From Actinacidiphila acididurans (GTDB lineage: Bacteria > Actinomycetota > Actinomycetes > Streptomycetales > Streptomycetaceae), in the NCBI RefSeq assembly GCF_016918855.1, contig NZ_JADKYB010000001.1:310001-374000 (forward strand): a DNA stretch of 64,000 bases, given 5' to 3'. Below are positions 43,757 through 52,611 of the stretch, piece by piece. The notes beneath the pieces are model-generated. The model was not told the DNA's origin. It made no database searches and saw only the letters and a program-made list of their open reading frames with translations. Made by a program: the position numbers and the translations under genes. Numbering within the stretch: the first letter of the stretch is position 1; every line of letters starts with the position of its first letter.

Positions 43757-44599
43757 TCAGGCCCGGGCGCGGCGGATGTCGATGTTGCCGTGGCGGGTGC
43801 GGGCCCGGACCTTGACGGTGTCCTCGGACTCCCGCGGCGTCTCGGACGCGGTGAGCGCGTTGCGCACCTGGCCGGAGCCCGAGCTCACGTCGAGCCAGGC
43901 GGCGGTGCCCTCGCGGATGCCGATCTCGATGGCGCCGTAGGAGGTCTCCAACTGGACGGTGCCGTGGGCGACTTCGGCCACGCGCAGGGTGCCGTGGGCG
44001 GTGGTGGCGGTGACCGAGTCCTCGGCCCGCGCGATGTCGATGTCGCCGTTGGCGCCGCTCACCCGCAGCTCGCCGGTCGCGGCGCCGACGGTCGTGGTGC
44101 CGTGCGAGTTCTTCAGGACGGCGGGACCGTCGACGAGGCCGACCCGCAGGCTGCCGGAACTGGTGGTGATCTCGGCCATGCCCTCGACCCGGTCCACGGT
44201 GATCGAGCCGTGCGACGCCTTGAGCTGCAGCGGGCCGGTCGTGTCGAGGCGGACGTCGCCGGAGGAGGTCTTCACCTTGACCTCGCCGAGCCGGCCCTCG
44301 CCGAGCACCTGGGTCCAGTCGCCGGTCACGTCGACGTGCGAGCCCGCGGGCAGGTCGACCGTCACGTCGACGGAGCCGGTGGGTCCGACCAGGTAGTGCT
44401 GCTTCGTCCTGACCGTCAGGACGCCGCTCGCGTACCCGACCTCGGTCTGCTCGGCGGCCCGCACGTCCTTGTCCTTCTTGGGGTTGCGGGGCCGGACCTC
44501 GACGACGGTGTCGAGGCGGTCGCCGGCGATGAAGCGGATGGAACCGGCGCCGACGCGAGCGGTGGCCGAGATCGGTTCGGGAGTGTCGAAAGAAGGCAT
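43757..44599 (-). CDS. DUF4097 family beta-strand repeat protein
   Basis: A 280-residue protein almost entirely of short beta strands, with repeating segments such as 'GSIRFIAGDRLDTVVEVRP' and 'VKTSSGDVRLDTTGPLQLKA', ending 'RTRHGNIDIRRARA'. This is the adhesin-like right-handed beta-helix of DUF4097. No signal peptide is seen, so it is probably cytoplasmic or membrane-associated. Genes of this family commonly stand beside ABC transporters in Streptomyces, as here. Role unknown; could sense envelope stress. Confidence 0.88.
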   Translation of the reverse strand: MPSFDTPEPISATARVGAGSIRFIAGDRLDTVVEVRPRNPKKDKDVRAAEQTEVGYASGVLTVRTKQHYLVGPTGSVDVTVDLPAGSHVDVTGDWTQVLGEGRLGEVKVKTSSGDVRLDTTGPLQLKASHGSITVDRVEGMAEITTSSGSLRVGLVDGPAVLKNSHGTTTVGAATGELRVSGANGDIDIARAEDSVTATTAHGTLRVAEVAHGTVQLETSYGAIEIGIREGTAAWLDVSSGSGQVRNALTASETPRESEDTVKVRARTRHGNIDIRRARA

Positions 44600-44682
44600 G
44601 GCTGTACCGTCCTCTTGGGTGTCGGGGGCGTCCCCGCTGGTGGGACGTGGTGTGGGTGAAGTGGTACGGGCGGGGGGCGCGG

Positions 44683-45201
44683 CTAGCGCACCCAGCCCGT
44701 GTAGCTCTGTCCGACGGTCTGGGGCTTCTGCGCGGCAGCCGGTCGCGTGCCGCCGTCGACCGCGGCCGACACGGTCCGTACCAGCCAGGCGTTGACCGAC
44801 AGGCCCTCGCGGCCCGCGGCCTCCTCGGCGCGGGTCTTGAGGTGGGCCGGCAGACGCAGATTGACCCGGGCGGTGCCGCCCTCGTCGCCGTCGGCGGGCA
44901 CCGGCGCTTTGAGCGGTTCCACGGGCGCGGCCGGCTCCACGAGGGTGCCGCCGTCGGTGGGCGGCGGTGTCACCACGAAGTCGGGGTCCAGGCCGCGCAA
45001 CCGTACGTCGACCGAACCGGGGGCGAGCTCGCGGGTGATCTCGTCCATCGCGGCGGAGAGCACGTTGAGCATGATCAGACGGGTCGCCGACTCCAGCGGA
45101 GCGGTGAGCCGTTCGGCCAGCTCGCGGGCGTCCTCCCCGCCGGCTTCGGCGGCCACCGCAAGCTCGCGGCGTAGAGCGTCGACATACGGAGTGAGGTCCA
45201 T
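44683..45201 (-). CDS. Ribbon-helix-helix (HicB-like) DNA-binding regulator
   Basis: A 172-residue protein with an N-terminal helical domain (1-60), a Pro-rich linker and a C-terminal RHH fold at about 111-148: strand 'ARVNLRLPAHLKTRAEEAAG' then 'LSVNAWLVRTVSAAV'. The RHH sequence is like HicB/Arc antitoxin-type proteins, but no toxin gene is nearby; the operon instead carries DUF4097 and an ABC exporter. Several 8-bp near-palindromes lie upstream and overlap its start codon, so it probably represses its own operon. The GGAG before the ATG is itself within a repeat. Confidence 0.85.
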   Translation of the reverse strand: MDLTPYVDALRRELAVAAEAGGEDARELAERLTAPLESATRLIMLNVLSAAMDEITRELAPGSVDVRLRGLDPDFVVTPPPTDGGTLVEPAAPVEPLKAPVPADGDEGGTARVNLRLPAHLKTRAEEAAGREGLSVNAWLVRTVSAAVDGGTRPAAAQKPQTVGQSYTGWVR

Positions 45202-45409
45202 GGCTCCACTATGGCATCACTTTGGCACCATGGGCAAGCTCGGGTGGTGTCGCGTGTGGAGCGGACCTGTGGATGGTGGCTCCGAGCTGGGGAGATGGGA
45301 GGAGCTTGACCTGTGCCATGGTGGTGCCAGGCGTGCCCACGCGCGAATTGTCGGAGCGGAATGGCGCCGGGTGGCGCCATCAGGTGCCACACGGCGCCAA
45401 GTGGTGCCA
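45201..45409. promoter_or_regulatory. Phased array of TGGYGCCA-type near-palindromes
   Basis: Three clusters of the 8-bp motif: 45201, 45212 and 45223 (11-bp period), 45311 and 45322 (11-bp period), and 45362, 45372, 45382, 45392 and 45402 (10-bp period). Exact palindromic forms are TGGCGCCA; others (TGGTGCCA, TGGCACCA, CGGCGCCA) differ at one or two bases. Spacing near one helical turn places all sites on one face of DNA, as RHH repressors need. Fills most of the gap between the RHH and SMR genes. Confidence 0.75.
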
Positions 45410-45472
45410 TGGCGGTGTCGAGGTCGACAGCCTCGGTGCCGCGGCCGAAGTCGCACCTGACGGCACCCGGGC

Positions 45473-45787
45473 TCATCCGACGGCCTTGAGCCCGATCACG
45501 CTTCCCACGATCAGAGCCAGGAACACGACCTTCAGCGCGCTCAGCGGTTCGCCCCCGGTGAGCGCGGCGTACAGGACGGTGAGCACCGCGCCGACTCCCA
45601 CCCACACCGCGTACGACGTACCGATGGGCAGGTCCCGCGTCGCATAGGCCAGCCCTCCCATGCTCCCGGCCAGAGCCACGGCGAAAACCAGGGACGGTAC
45701 GAGCCGGCTGAAGCCCTCCGACCTGCCGAGGGCGGTGGCCCACACGGATTCGAGAACGCCCGAAATCCCGAGAACGAACCACGACAC
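45473..45787 (-). CDS. Small multidrug resistance (SMR) transporter
   Basis: A 104-residue protein with four membrane helices and the SMR layout. It begins 'VSWFVLGISGVLESVWATAL' with the Glu in helix 1 that couples protons and drug (E in 'GVLES'). Later segments 'PIGTSYAVWVGVGAVLTVL' and 'LKVVFLALIVGSVIGLKAVG' match QacE/EmrE relatives. The GTG start at 45787 has GGGAGG upstream; longer forms add charged residues. It lies upstream of the operator array and may be independent of the RHH operon. Substrates probably cationic compounds. Confidence 0.9.
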   Translation of the reverse strand: MSWFVLGISGVLESVWATALGRSEGFSRLVPSLVFAVALAGSMGGLAYATRDLPIGTSYAVWVGVGAVLTVLYAALTGGEPLSALKVVFLALIVGSVIGLKAVG

Positions 45788-45950
45788 GACAGCCTCCCGT
45801 GGGCCGTCTTGTCGCACACCGGGTACGGCACCCCTCGTCCGGAAGCTCCGGTTTCCGGGCCTCGTTCAAACCTGTCACACCGGACACCGGCCGGCAAACA
45901 CGCACCGTTCGACAGCGGCGGATGCGGGACTCGGGCTCGGCGGCTACCCG

Positions 45951-46337
45951 CTACCCGTGGCTGCCGTAGGGGCGCGTAATGATCTCCATACCGTGCCCGG
46001 CCGGGTCCAGGAAGTACAGGCCACGCCCGCCGTGGTGGTGGTTGATCTCGCCGGGCTGCTTCAGGCGCGGATCCGCGTAGTACGTGATCCCGGCCTGCTG
46101 GATACGCGCGAAGGCCGCGTCGAATTCCTCGTCGGAAACGAGGAACGCGTAGTGCTGCATGACGATCGACTCCGCCGGGACGGTGGCGAAGTCAAGGGTG
46201 ACCCCGTTTGCGGTGGCCACGGGAACGAACGGGCCCCACTCGGTCCCGACCTCGAGCCCCAGGACGTGCGCCAGGAACTCGGCCGACTCCCGGTTGTCCG
46301 GGGCATGGACGATGGTGTGATTCAACTCGACTGACAT
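45951..46337 (-). CDS. VOC family protein
   Basis: A 128-residue VOC-fold protein starting 'MSVELNHTIVHAPDNRESAEF', with GGAGG upstream at slightly long spacing. Metal-position candidates are His7, Glu/His in 'IVMQHYAFLVSDEEFDAAF', and the terminal 'LYFLDPAGHGMEIITRPY', where Glu of 'GMEI' is usually a ligand. The final strand and 'HHHGGRGLYF' loop are typical. It stands alone between the SMR gene and the CtaD gene. The reaction is unknown; family members include glyoxalases and dioxygenases. Confidence 0.88.
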   Translation of the reverse strand: MSVELNHTIVHAPDNRESAEFLAHVLGLEVGTEWGPFVPVATANGVTLDFATVPAESIVMQHYAFLVSDEEFDAAFARIQQAGITYYADPRLKQPGEINHHHGGRGLYFLDPAGHGMEIITRPYGSHG

Positions 46338-46678
46338 GTGTGGAATGCCTCCGCAAGGCAATCTCACGGGCACCTCCATGCCTCACCCGGTCGGTGACCG
46401 ACACGCGATGCCGTTACCCATGATCCTAAGCAGCACCGCGCACGGCGTCGAGGCCCGCAACCGGTGGGCGGGGCGGGTACCGGCGGCGCCGCCCTGAGAT
46501 CCGGGACCACCGCCGGGACGCGTCAATGCGGGGCCGTCGAGGACAACACCTGGTGGTGAATCAGGCGTTGTGCGCTGCTCCGTTCGCCTGACAGGTCGGC
46601 GGTGCGCGTTTGTCGAGGGCGTGGAGTGCCGGGAGCCTTTGCTGGTGCTGACCACTGACGCGATGGGGACTTCGGCAA
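46338..46678. other. Gene-free leader between VOC and ctaD genes
   Basis: About 340 bp of divergent upstream region. No coding frame with family similarity. A GGGGACTTCGGC stretch close to the ctaD start faintly recalls DosR-like boxes, but its position over the start codon argues against it. Confidence 0.5.
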
Positions 46679-48403
46679 GTGACGACAAGTGATACCGCGG
46701 CTCCGGCCGACGACTCCTACGAGGACGAAATCCCGGCCCGGCGCAAGAAGCCCGGTTCCGTGGTCGTGTCGTGGCTGAGCACCACCGACCACAAGACCAT
46801 CGGCACCCTGTACTTGATCACCTCGTTCGGCTTCTTCCTCATCGGCGGCATCATGGCGTTGCTGATGCGCGCCGAACTCGCGCGGCCGGGAACGCAGTTC
46901 TTCTCGAACGAGCAGTACAACCAGGCGTTCACGATGCACGGCACCGTGATGCTGCTGATGTTCGCGACCCCGCTGTTCGCCGGATTCACCAACTGGATCA
47001 TGCCGCTGCAGATCGGCGCGCCCGATGTGGCGTTCCCGCGGCTGAACATGTTCGCCTACTGGCTGTACCTGTTCGGCTCGCTGATCGCGGTCGGGGGATT
47101 CGTCACCCCACAGGGCGCCGCGGACTTCGGCTGGTTCGCCTACTCGCCGCTGACGGACGCGGTCCGCTCGCCGGGCGTCGGCGGCGACATGTGGATCATG
47201 GGTCTGGCGATGTCCGGCTTCGGCACGATTCTCGGCGCGGTCAACTTCATCACCACGATCATCTGCATGCGTGCCCCCGGGCTGACCATGTTCCGCATGC
47301 CGATCTTCTGCTGGAACGTGCTGCTGACCGCGGTGCTGGTGCTGTTCGCCTTCCCCGTGCTGGCCGCCGCGCTGCTCTGCCTGGAGGCAGACCGAAAATT
47401 CGGGGCACACGTCTTCAGTGCCAGCAATGGGGGCGCTTTGTTGTGGCAACACCTCTTCTGGTTCTTCGGCCATCCAGAGGTGTACATCATCGCGCTGCCG
47501 TTCTTCGGCATCATTTCCGAGGTCATCCCGGTCTTCGCCCGCAAGCCGATGTTCGGCTACATCGGCCTGATCGCGGCGACCATCTCCATCGCCGGCCTGT
47601 CCGTGACGGTGTGGGCGCACCACATGTACGTCACCGGTGGTGTACTGCTGCCGTTCTTCTCCTTCATGACCTTCCTGATCGCGGTCCCGACCGGTGTGAA
47701 GTTCTTCAACTGGATCGGCACCATGTGGAGGGGATCACTCAGTTTCGAGACGCCGATGCTGTGGGCCATCGGCTTCCTGATCACCTTTGTCTTCGGTGGT
47801 CTGACCGGTGTGATCCTGGCGGCGCCGCCGCTGGACTTCCACGTCTCGGACTCCTACTTCGTGGTGGCGCACTTCCACTACGTGGTGTTCGGCACCGTGG
47901 TGTTCGCGATGTTCGCCGGCTTCCACTTCTGGTGGCCGAAGATGACCGGCAAGATGCTGGACGAGCGGCTCGGGAAGATCACCTTCTGGACGCTGTTCTT
48001 CGGCTTCCACGGCACCTTCCTGGTGCAGCACTGGCTGGGCGCCGAGGGGATGCCGCGCCGGTACGCCGACTACCTGGCGGCTGACGGTTTCACCACCCTG
48101 AACACGGTCTCCAGTATTGGTTCCTTCCTGCTGGGCCTGTCGATCCTGCCGTTCCTCTACAACGTCTGGAAGACCGCCAAGTACGGCAAGAAGGTCGAGG
48201 TGGACGACCCGTGGGGCTACGGCCGCTCGCTGGAGTGGGCGACCTCCTGCCCGCCGCCGCGGCACAACTTCCTCACGCTGCCCCGTATCCGCTCCGAATC
48301 CCCGGCGTTCGACCTGCACCACCCGGATCTTGCGGAGAGCGAATACGCGCTGACCCGGCCCGACCGGTCGGCCACGATCTCCCCGGGTGACAAGAACACC
48401 TAG
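46679..48403 (+). CDS. ctaD: Cytochrome c oxidase subunit I, orphan copy
   Basis: A 574-residue heme-copper oxidase subunit I. Heme ligands and copper site are intact: His in '[18 protein letters not shown]' (low-spin heme), '[18 protein letters not shown]' (CuB His, cross-linked Tyr, D-channel Glu), '[10 protein letters not shown]' and '[12 protein letters not shown]' (heme a3 and CuB/low-spin). Twelve membrane helices are expected. It is not next to ctaC, ctaE, or the bc1 genes, so it is an extra copy needing a partner from elsewhere. GTG start; weak GGGG upstream. Such extra subunits could adjust respiration under low oxygen (inference). Confidence 0.93.
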   Translation: MTTSDTAAPADDSYEDEIPARRKKPGSVVVSWLSTTDHKTIGTLYLITSFGFFLIGGIMALLMRAELARPGTQFFSNEQYNQAFTMHGTVMLLMFATPLFAGFTNWIMPLQIGAPDVAFPRLNMFAYWLYLFGSLIAVGGFVTPQGAADFGWFAYSPLTDAVRSPGVGGDMWIMGLAMSGFGTILGAVNFITTIICMRAPGLTMFRMPIFCWNVLLTAVLVLFAFPVLAAALLCLEADRKFGAHVFSASNGGALLWQHLFWFFGHPEVYIIALPFFGIISEVIPVFARKPMFGYIGLIAATISIAGLSVTVWAHHMYVTGGVLLPFFSFMTFLIAVPTGVKFFNWIGTMWRGSLSFETPMLWAIGFLITFVFGGLTGVILAAPPLDFHVSDSYFVVAHFHYVVFGTVVFAMFAGFHFWWPKMTGKMLDERLGKITFWTLFFGFHGTFLVQHWLGAEGMPRRYADYLAADGFTTLNTVSSIGSFLLGLSILPFLYNVWKTAKYGKKVEVDDPWGYGRSLEWATSCPPPRHNFLTLPRIRSESPAFDLHHPDLAESEYALTRPDRSATISPGDKNT

Positions 48404-48437
48404 ATCCTCAGCGGCAGAGCGGCAGGAGGGACCACTG

Positions 48438-48779
48438 ATGGGGGAAAAGGACAGCGACGAGCACGGGCTCAACCAGATCGCCGGTTATCTGCTGTGGAAC
48501 GCCGAGATCGAGCAGGCTCGCCGGCAGGCGGCCGCCTTCACGTCCTGCCTGCCGTGGCTGACCACCGCGCAGCGCGAGGACGTCGAACGCGTCTACATCG
48601 CCGACCGGCTGGCCGTGTCCCAGGCCATGCTCGAGCGGATCCGTGCCCGTGTCATCGAACTCCGCGAGGAATACAGCCGGCGGTACGTGTACCTGCAAAG
48701 GCGCTGCGTGGCGGCGGCGGTGGGCTGCTCCGCAGTGGTCGTCGGCATCGCGGCGGCCGTCGTGCTCGGCCACGGATGA
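48438..48779 (+). CDS. Small membrane protein next to ctaD
   Basis: A 113-residue protein beginning at the ATG at 48438 (AGGAGG upstream). Residues 1-85 are soluble and helical ('LNQIAGYLLWNAEIEQARRQ', 'LAVSQAMLERIRARVIELRE'), ending with one hydrophobic helix ('CVAAAVGCSAVVVGIAAAVVLG'-type segment). It starts 34 bp after the ctaD stop and is probably co-transcribed. It may be an accessory oxidase protein; no family is recognised. Confidence 0.72.
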   Translation: MGEKDSDEHGLNQIAGYLLWNAEIEQARRQAAAFTSCLPWLTTAQREDVERVYIADRLAVSQAMLERIRARVIELREEYSRRYVYLQRRCVAAAVGCSAVVVGIAAAVVLGHG

Positions 48780-49070
48780 CCCAGGTGGGGGTCACCACGT
48801 CAGGGTGATGTCCGGCCTTTCCGCGCTCATGCCGTGACGCCGCCGCCATCGCAACCTGCCGGGCGTGCTGGTCCGCACCGGTTTCCCCGGCCCGCAGCCG
48901 GAGGACCGGGCGGCCGGTCTCGCCGGACGGCCGGGCTCCGCATGCGGCGCGGGCAGGGTTGGGGTAGTTCTCGGATGAGGGCCGATGTGCGGGGCCCGCG
49001 GTCCGCGTGGGTGGAGCCCTTCCCGCCATCGAGCGGGCGTGTCACGGGACGGAGGCGGTCGCCATGGACG
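48780..49070. other. Gene-free spacer before the UspA remnant
   Basis: About 290 bp with no convincing gene. It contains a GC-rich stretch and a short hydrophilic open frame that has no family similarity and lies in phase with the UspA remnant. Confidence 0.45.
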
Positions 49071-49232
49071 GTGGTCACCGTGGGGCTCGACGGCTCACCG
49101 GAGAGCCTTGCCGCCGGCCGCCGGGCCGCGCAGGAAGCCGAGCGGCGACATCCGTCCCCGCGGCCGGGCCCGGTGGCGCGGGCCGCCGTCCATCACGCGT
49201 GCTGCCCCGTCGCGGTGGTGCCCCATGACTGA
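49071..49232 (+). pseudogene. Universal stress protein remnant with internal deletion
   Basis: Fifty-three codons from a GTG. The first part 'VVTVGLDGSPESLAAGRRAA' is the exact N-terminal strand/helix of UspA-like proteins. It continues with 'EAERRHPSPRPGP' and then 'VARAAVHHACCPVAVVPHD', which is the C-terminal strand of the same fold. About 100 residues between them, including the ATP-binding loop, are missing in frame. Probably non-functional. The end overlaps the start of the next gene (ATGA at 49225). Confidence 0.75.
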
Positions 49233-50811
49233 GCCGGGCGACTCCGCGAAGCCGGTGACCTCCGCGCACCGGACCGACGCCTCCGCGCTCCGGCCGGGGC
49301 CCGGTGCCGGGTCGCCGCAGCCGCCGCGAGCGGAGGTGCGCGAGACGCACACCGCCGTGCTCGTTTTCGTCGACGACCGCGCCTACAAGGCCAAGAAGCC
49401 GCTCGACATGACGTTCCTGGACTTCAGCACCGTGGCGGCCCGACGGTCGGCGTGCGAGCGGGAAGTCGCGCTCAACCGCCGTTTCGCCCCCGACGTCTAC
49501 CTCGGTCTCGGGGAATTCCGCGGTCCGGACGCGCACGAGCCGGAACCCGTCGTGGTGATGCGCCGCATGCCGGCCGAGCGCCGCCTTTCCCGGCTCGTAC
49601 GGGAAGGGGCGCCGGTGGACGACGTCCTGCGGGCGGTCGCCCGGCTGCTCGCCGCCCGCCACGCCGACGCGCCCCGCGGCCCGGACATCGACGCGCAGGG
49701 CACACGCGACGCCCTCTCGCGACGGTGGGAGGACAGTTTCGACCAGGTACGGGCGCTGGCCGTCGACAGGCCACCGCCCGACGGCGTACCGGAGATCGAG
49801 CGCCTCGTGCGCCGGTACCTTGCCGGGCGCGAGCGCCTGTTCGACGCGCGTGTCGCCAGGGGGCGGATCGTCGACGGTCACGGCGACCTGCTCGCCGAGG
49901 ACATCTTCTGTCTCGACGACGGGCCCCGGCTCCTGGACTGCCTGGAGTTCGACGACCACCTTCGCTACGTCGACGGCCTCGACGACGCCGCCTTTCTCGC
50001 CATGGATCTGGAGCAGCTGGACGCCTTCGACGCCGCGGCGTTCTTCCTGGCCCGCTACAGCGAGTACTCCGGCGACCCGGCGCCGCCTTCCCTGTGGCAC
50101 CACTACGTCGCCTATCGAGCGTTCGTCCGTGCCAAGGTGTCCTTGATCCAGGCCGGCCAAGGCGCACCCGGCGCGGAAGCGGCCGCCCGCACACTGGTGA
50201 CCACGACGCTGCGCCACCTGCGTACCTCGGCCGTCGGCCTGACCCTTGTCGGAGGGCTGCCGGGCAGCGGGAAGTCCACGCTCTCGGGAGCACTGGCCGA
50301 CCGTCTGGGCGTCACCCTGCTCAGCAGCGACCGCCTGCGCAAGGAGATGGCGGGCATCCCGGTGGAGCAGTCCGCGGCCGCCGGCTACGGCGAGGGCCTG
50401 TACGCGCCCGAGCGCACGGCCGAGACCTACGCGCTTCTGCTCGAGCGTGCGACCGCGCTGCTCTCCGCGGGCGAGTCCGTCGTCCTGGACGCCACCTGGT
50501 CCGACGCGGGACAGCGCGAAGCCGCCGAGCGCGTGGCCGAGCACACCAGCGCCGACCTGGTGGCCCTGCACTGCCGGGTTCCCGACGACGTGACGGCGGC
50601 TCGCCTGAAGAACCGGCCCCCCGGGGCGTCCGACGCCGATCTCGAGGTGGCCACCGCCATGGCCGCCAAGGAACCCCTTTGGGCGCAGGCCGTCACGATC
50701 GACACCAGCGGCTCGCTGGAGTCCGCGGTCGCACTGGCACTCGCGGCCGTACGCCCGTATGGCGCCGGCCAGGCCCCGGTCTTCCGCCGCCCCTACATGG
50801 AACCCGACTGA
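49225..50811 (+). CDS. APH-AAA bifunctional kinase-like protein
   Basis: A 528-residue protein with two kinase-like halves. Residues about 30-290 resemble aminoglycoside phosphotransferases: 'VVVMRRMPAERRLSRLV', catalytic loop 'VDGHGDLLAEDIF' (Asp221) and 'LLDCLEFDDHLRYVDGLDD' as the metal-binding segment. Residues about 335-510 form a P-loop kinase: 'VGGLPGSGKSTLSGAL' (Lys350), 'LLSSDRLRKEM' and 'SVVLDATWSDAGQREAAER'. The same architecture is widespread in actinobacteria without known function, possibly a small-molecule kinase. Starts at the ATG inside the UspA remnant stop. Frequently near stress genes. Confidence 0.88.
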   Translation: MTEPGDSAKPVTSAHRTDASALRPGPGAGSPQPPRAEVRETHTAVLVFVDDRAYKAKKPLDMTFLDFSTVAARRSACEREVALNRRFAPDVYLGLGEFRGPDAHEPEPVVVMRRMPAERRLSRLVREGAPVDDVLRAVARLLAARHADAPRGPDIDAQGTRDALSRRWEDSFDQVRALAVDRPPPDGVPEIERLVRRYLAGRERLFDARVARGRIVDGHGDLLAEDIFCLDDGPRLLDCLEFDDHLRYVDGLDDAAFLAMDLEQLDAFDAAAFFLARYSEYSGDPAPPSLWHHYVAYRAFVRAKVSLIQAGQGAPGAEAAARTLVTTTLRHLRTSAVGLTLVGGLPGSGKSTLSGALADRLGVTLLSSDRLRKEMAGIPVEQSAAAGYGEGLYAPERTAETYALLLERATALLSAGESVVLDATWSDAGQREAAERVAEHTSADLVALHCRVPDDVTAARLKNRPPGASDADLEVATAMAAKEPLWAQAVTIDTSGSLESAVALALAAVRPYGAGQAPVFRRPYMEPD

Positions 50812-50872
50812 TTCGGCGCCGCTCGGCGAGCGGTCGGACGGCGATCGGGCGGTCGACCACCTCGGCATCGTG

Positions 50873-50920
50873 GCCGCGCACCCGCGCACCCGCGCACCCG
50901 CGCACCCGCGCACCCGCACA
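50873..50920. repeat. 8-bp tandem repeat CCCGCGCA, six units
   Basis: Units of CCCGCGCA repeat five times, plus one related unit (CCCGCACA) at the end and one related first unit. It sits in the 292-bp gap between the kinase gene and the LPG-synthase-like gene. A site likely to vary in copy number. Confidence 0.8.
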
Positions 50921-51103
50921 TCCGGGCCTGGCTCGGCCCGGGCGCCGACGCCTGCCCGGCCGCGGTCGTTCTCGGCCTGCCAGTCCTGCCCCGCATCCCC
51001 CCGCACACCGCCACCTGGCGCGCGGGGCCGGCACCGGCCACCCGCGCGTCCCTTCCGAGACCGACCGCACTTGATCCGCGTCCGCCCGGGCCTGCGGCTC
51101 GCT

Positions 51104-52156
51104 TCAGCGGCGCCTGCCGCGGAGTGTCACAGCGGCGCAGCAGGCCCAGCCGACCGGCTGGACCGCCCAGAAGCTGACGGCCCGGTACAGCAGCGTGGCG
51201 GCCAGCGCCTGGTGGGCCGGCACTCCGTAGGCGGCCAGCAGGGCGGCCAGCCCCGCTTCGACGACGCCGAGGTTCCCCGGCGTCAGCCGCAGGCTCGCCG
51301 GAATCTGGGTGAGGACGTAGGCGGCGAGCACGCCGGGCCAGGGGATCGCGATGTTCAGCGCACGCATGCACAGGACGAGGCAGGCCAGGTCGAAGGCCCA
51401 GTTGAAAAGGGCCTGCGCGGCCGGTGAGAGCCAGGGGCGCAGCCCCGGCCGCAGGTTCCACGCCTGTTCGACGACCCTGCCCACCGCGGTCTCGAGGTCC
51501 CGGGCCCACTCGTGGCGGCGAGCCGCCGCCCCCCAGAGCCGGCGCACGGCCCGCCTGACCGTTGCCGACCGCCGGACGAGGACGACGGCCGTCGCCGCCG
51601 GCACCAGGACAACCAGCAGAGCCACCACCGATCGCACCGCCACTGTCCGGGCCGGCGGCCCCGCGGCCAGCAAGGCGATGGCCCCGAGCACGCCGAGCCC
51701 CAGCGCGGACAGGGCCCCGGCCACCGCCAGGACCGCGGCGGCCAGCGTGGGGTCCACCGCGCGGCGGCGCAACTGCCGGTAGGCCCACGCGGTGGCCAGG
51801 ACCGCCCCGCCGGGGAAGGCGCCGGCTACGGCGTTCGCTCCCAGCGTCAGGGCCGCCGCCCGGCGAAGCGGCCACCGCGCGCCGCCGGCGTCGAGCAGCC
51901 AGCGCCACACCCCCGCGAAGCACAGCAGCGACGCGGCCACGCACCCGGCACCGGCGACCAGTGGAAGCGGGTCGACGTGGGCGATCAGCCGCACCGCTTC
52001 GGCCACTTCGCCGCGCCGCACCACGGCCGCCGCGGCCACGGCTGCCAGGACCGCCACGGCGACGAGCCACCAGACACGCCGCGGCCACCGCGACGGGCCG
52101 CCCCGACGCGCAGGGGCGGCTCCGCTCCTGTGGCTGCCTCTCACGTTGTCGGGCAC
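51104..52156 (-). CDS. LPG synthase TM-domain membrane protein
   Basis: A 350-residue protein with about eight membrane segments, matching the lysylphosphatidylglycerol-synthase/flippase-like TM domain (UPF0104). Conserved features: 'ALTLGANAVAGAFPGGAVLATAWAYRQL' and the C-terminal 'IPASLRLTPGNLGVVEAGLAALL' motif with the P-G-N-x-G-x-x-E core. No synthetase domain follows, so this is the short flippase-like type. Arg-rich tail at the N-terminus. It faces the APH-AAA gene. May move or flip lipids; not tested. Confidence 0.85.
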   Translation of the reverse strand: MPDNVRGSHRSGAAPARRGGPSRWPRRVWWLVAVAVLAAVAAAAVVRRGEVAEAVRLIAHVDPLPLVAGAGCVAASLLCFAGVWRWLLDAGGARWPLRRAAALTLGANAVAGAFPGGAVLATAWAYRQLRRRAVDPTLAAAVLAVAGALSALGLGVLGAIALLAAGPPARTVAVRSVVALLVVLVPAATAVVLVRRSATVRRAVRRLWGAAARRHEWARDLETAVGRVVEQAWNLRPGLRPWLSPAAQALFNWAFDLACLVLCMRALNIAIPWPGVLAAYVLTQIPASLRLTPGNLGVVEAGLAALLAAYGVPAHQALAATLLYRAVSFWAVQPVGWACCAAVTLRGRRR

Positions 52157-52611
52157 GATGCCGGAACCACTTCCTCACACCTGTCGGCCGGAGCACCCCG
52201 TGACCTGCGCGCTGCCGGGCCCGCGGCGCTCCTCGACAGCCGCACCCCGAGCGGTGGGTCGCGTACTGGTCGCGGGTTGCCGCCCGGATCCGGTGGACGA
52301 TCCCACGGCGCCCGGACCGGGGGCGCGCCGACCCGAGACCGATGCCGAGGACCACGATCCTTGGCGGCGCGCTCCGGTGCCACTGCAACGGCGCGCCGGC
52401 GATGCGACCGGACGAATGCCCTCGCCCCGTTCCGCGGGCGCGGCGGTTCCCGACCACCTCACCTGCGGGTCGCACACGCCGACCGGATCGACGTCGGTGA
52501 GCAATGGCCGCCAGGGCGACGTACCGCCGTGCCTGCGGTCCGGCCGGGACGATCGTCGGGGCGTGCCCGCCGACCGGGTCGATCCGGTTGCCGGAGGGCG
52601 ATGATGGCGGT
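52157..52611. other. Gene-free stretch between divergent genes
   Basis: About 455 bp upstream of two divergent genes. Frames crossing it lack starts or family similarity. I see no obvious repeat. Confidence 0.45.

Noticed and set aside
42320..44659. Rightward frame crossing the ABC and DUF4097 genes
   Set aside because: Antisense to three intact coding regions with operon overlaps.
44683..45201. Reading the RHH gene as a HicAB toxin-antitoxin system
   Set aside because: The RHH domain fits, but no HicA-like toxin is adjacent; the downstream genes are DUF4097 and an ABC exporter.
46655..46680. DosR-like box GGGGACTTCGGC before ctaD
   Set aside because: Only half of a palindrome is present and it overlaps the start codon, so it is unlikely to be an activator site.
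50873..50920. CRISPR-like repeat
   Set aside because: Units of 8 bp without spacers form a simple tandem repeat, not a CRISPR array.
49075..51006. Leftward frame of over 600 codons opposite the APH-AAA kinase
   Set aside because: Shadow of a gene with clear Walker and APH motifs.
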